64,000 nt of DNA. It comes from Stutzerimonas stutzeri. GTDB taxonomy: Bacteria > Pseudomonadota > Gammaproteobacteria > Pseudomonadales > Pseudomonadaceae. Where the stretch lies: positions 810,442 to 874,441 of the forward strand of contig NZ_CP007441.1 of assembly GCF_000590475.1 (NCBI RefSeq), written 5' to 3'. Numbering within the stretch: position 1 is the first letter of the stretch; every line of letters starts with the position of its first letter. Both the position numbers and the translations under genes were made by a program. The notes under the pieces are model-generated. The model saw only the letters and a list, made by a program, of their open reading frames with translations, was not told where the DNA came from and searched no databases. Of this stretch, positions 62,845-64,000 are shown piece after piece.

Positions 62845-63024
62845 ATGATGGGTATCAGTATCTGGCAACTCCTGATCGTGCTAATGATCGTGGTCATGCT
62901 GTTCGGCACCAAGCGCCTGCGCGGCCTGGGGTCGGACCTGGGCGGCGCGATCAGCGGCTTTCGCAAGTCGATGAACGAGGGCGACAGCGCCGCCGCCGAT
63001 GCGGTCAAGCACGACCCGAAATAG
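62845..63024 (+). CDS. tatE: Twin-arginine translocase TatA/E-type subunit
   Basis: This 59-residue protein begins MMGISIWQLLIVLMIVVMLFGTKRLRGLGSDLGGAISGFRKSM: one membrane helix, the FG hinge and an amphipathic helix, all TatA/E hallmarks. The short charged tail ends DAVKHDPK. TatA/E subunits form the pore for folded proteins such as nitrous-oxide reductase. In P. stutzeri a tatE follows nosL, and the same pairing is seen here although nosL is decayed. GAGG lies about ten bases before ATG 62845; ATG 62848 is an alternative start. Confidence 0.88.
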   Translation: MMGISIWQLLIVLMIVVMLFGTKRLRGLGSDLGGAISGFRKSMNEGDSAAADAVKHDPK

Positions 63025-63068
63025 CCACCGGCCGCGCGCTTAACCTGGCCGGTCGTTCCCTCCGCAGC

Positions 63069-63140
63069 GTGGGGTGGATGTCGCTTTTCACATCCACCAT
63101 GACTCGGCTCAGTGGATCGGTGGAGCGTGATCCGCCCTAC
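63069..63140. repeat. REP-like inverted repeat between tatE and nnrS
   Basis: GTGGGGTGGATGTCGCTTTT with CACATCCACC on the left, and GGTGGAGCGTGATCCGCCC then TAC on the right, form a degenerate REPIN-like block. Confidence 0.6.
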
Positions 63141-63157
63141 GGACTTCCACGAAAAAG

Positions 63158-63171
63158 CTGATCGCAATCAA
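63158..63171. promoter_or_regulatory. Candidate ANR/DNR (FNR-type) box upstream of nnrS
   Basis: CTGAT-CGCA-ATCAA matches the FNR-family consensus TTGAT-N4-ATCAA with one mismatch. It lies about 122 bases before the nnrS start. NnrS genes are commonly controlled by FNR-family NO regulators. Confidence 0.6.
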
Positions 63172-63293
63172 GTCTTGGAACGCCTCCTACCGGTAGAAAG
63201 TAACCCTGGCTCCGGGAGTTCTGTAGCCCTGGTTTTTCGGCCCGGCGGCTTACCGCTTCGCGAGCCATTGCAGAAGAAGTGTCAGGAGGCCTC

Positions 63294-64000
63294 GTGCACG
63301 TCATCGATCGGCGAAAAGCCCTCAGTATCCCGCCCCTGTGGCGGCTCGCGTTTCGTCCATTCTTTCTCGCCGGCAGCCTCTTCGCGATGCTGGCGATTCC
63401 GCTCTGGATCGGCGCATGGACCGGGCTGTGGTCGGGCTTTCACCCCACCGGCGGTTGGCTCGCCTGGCATCGCCACGAAATGCTCTTCGGCTTTGCCATG
63501 GCCATCGTTGCCGGCTTTCTCCTCACCGCCGGGCAGACCTGGACCGGCCAGCCGGGTATATCCGGCCACCGCCTGATGGCCCTGGCGATGATTTGGCTGC
63601 TGGCGCGGCTGGCCTGGCTGTTCGGCTTGCCGCTGGCGCTGCTGATACCGCTCGATCTGCTGTTCATGTTCGGCGTCACCGGGCTGATGGCGCACATGCT
63701 CTGGGTGGTCAGGCAGAAGCGCAACTATCCGATCATCGCCGTGCTCACCCTCATGACCGGTGCCGATGTGCTGGTGCTTTGCGGCGTCGTCCTGCGCGAC
63801 GATGGGCTGCAGCGCCAGGGCATGCTCGCCGGGCTGTGGCTGGTGGCGGCGCTGATGGCGATCATCGGCGGCCGGGTGATTCCCTTCTTTACCCAGCGCG
63901 GCCTCGGGCGCAGCGAAGCGGTGAAGCCCTGGCGCTGGCTGGACGTGGCGCTGCTGGTCGGGAGCGGACTGGCCGCCGCGCTGTACGCTGGCGGCGTCGC
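63294..64000 (+). CDS. nnrS: NnrS family membrane protein (partial, runs off the window)
   Basis: About 235 residues are visible before the window ends. NnrS hallmarks include LWRLAFRPFFLAGSLFAMLAIPLW at the start, WHRHEMLFGFAMAIVAGFLLTAGQTWTG and IGGRVIPFFTQRGL, spread over at least six membrane helices. The histidine-rich WHRHEM segment is a likely haem or copper ligand region. NnrS is linked to nitric-oxide stress and denitrification. The start is GTG 63294, with a perfect AGGAGG five bases upstream; a candidate ANR/DNR box lies in the promoter region. Confidence 0.9.
   Translation, partial: MHVIDRRKALSIPPLWRLAFRPFFLAGSLFAMLAIPLWIGAWTGLWSGFHPTGGWLAWHRHEMLFGFAMAIVAGFLLTAGQTWTGQPGISGHRLMALAMIWLLARLAWLFGLPLALLIPLDLLFMFGVTGLMAHMLWVVRQKRNYPIIAVLTLMTGADVLVLCGVVLRDDGLQRQGMLAGLWLVAALMAIIGGRVIPFFTQRGLGRSEAVKPWRWLDVALLVGSGLAAALYAGGV

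Overview
The window is chromosomal DNA from a high-GC gammaproteobacterium of the Pseudomonas/Stutzerimonas (P. stutzeri) type. Three things point there: the gene order proB-creA-rpsT // murJ-ribF-ileS-lspA-fkpB-ispH-pilE-pilY1-pilX-pilW-pilV-fimU-fimT-thiO, which matches the conserved Pseudomonas order; a phhABC/phhR locus; and a nosL-tatE-nnrS (denitrification-type) tail at the right end. I saw no tRNA or rRNA gene, no CRISPR array, no intact insertion sequence and no prophage.

Layout. 1-9 kb: housekeeping genes (end of proB, creA, rpsT, murJ, ribF, ileS, lspA, fkpB, ispH). 9-16.5 kb: a minor-pilin operon on the minus strand with 4-nt overlaps, lacking pilY2 and looking AT-richer than its surroundings. 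16.6-22.7 kb: thiO, a YciH/SUI1 protein, speA, a Nei/Fpg-type glycosylase, a DUF192 protein and phnN. 22.9-33.9 kb: an amino-acid catabolic block (Lrp-type regulator, fused indolepyruvate:ferredoxin oxidoreductase, Leu/Phe dehydrogenase-family enzyme, two NSS transporters, hpd, maiA). 34-36 kb: a chemoreceptor with the complete amino-acid-binding signature. 36-37 kb: a mosaic of non-coding inverted repeats. 37-39.8 kb: a DJ-1-like protein, an EAL protein and an SDR. 39.8-44.2 kb: phhC, phhB, phhA (minus) and divergent phhR. 44.5-51.3 kb: a giant CheB-CheR-PAS-kinase-receiver protein, L-serine dehydratase and a TrxB-like flavoprotein. 51.6-54 kb: two tandem dctP paralogues with duplicated leaders. 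54.4-58.8 kb: a BCCT transporter, a DnaQ-type exonuclease and a cNMP/CBS/nucleotidyltransferase protein. 59-64 kb: DUF488, a frameshifted glycine-zipper gene, a CopD-like protein, an acyl-CoA dehydrogenase, a decayed nosL, an intact short tatE and the start of nnrS.

How the parts fit. The 23-44 kb stretch reads as a regional system to sense, import and degrade aromatic and hydrophobic amino acids: receptor, two transporters, Phe to Tyr (phhAB), transamination (phhC), HPP to homogentisate (hpd), maleylacetoacetate isomerisation (maiA), and 2-oxoacid oxidation (indolepyruvate oxidoreductase). hmgA and fahA are not in the window. Most of these genes, on both strands, carry an AANAANAA motif just 5' of the ribosome-binding site, the signature of Hfq/Crc catabolite repression. 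This is the most coherent regulatory signal I found.

Genome plasticity. GTAGGGTGG-type REPIN-like repeats sit in many intergenic gaps and one overlaps the phhA stop codon. The BCCT-exonuclease-CBS block is flanked by direct repeats of a dctP 3' end fused to a DUF488 3' end, so duplication or recombination reshaped this area. Coordinates and motifs were read by eye; identities of weakly conserved proteins are inferences.
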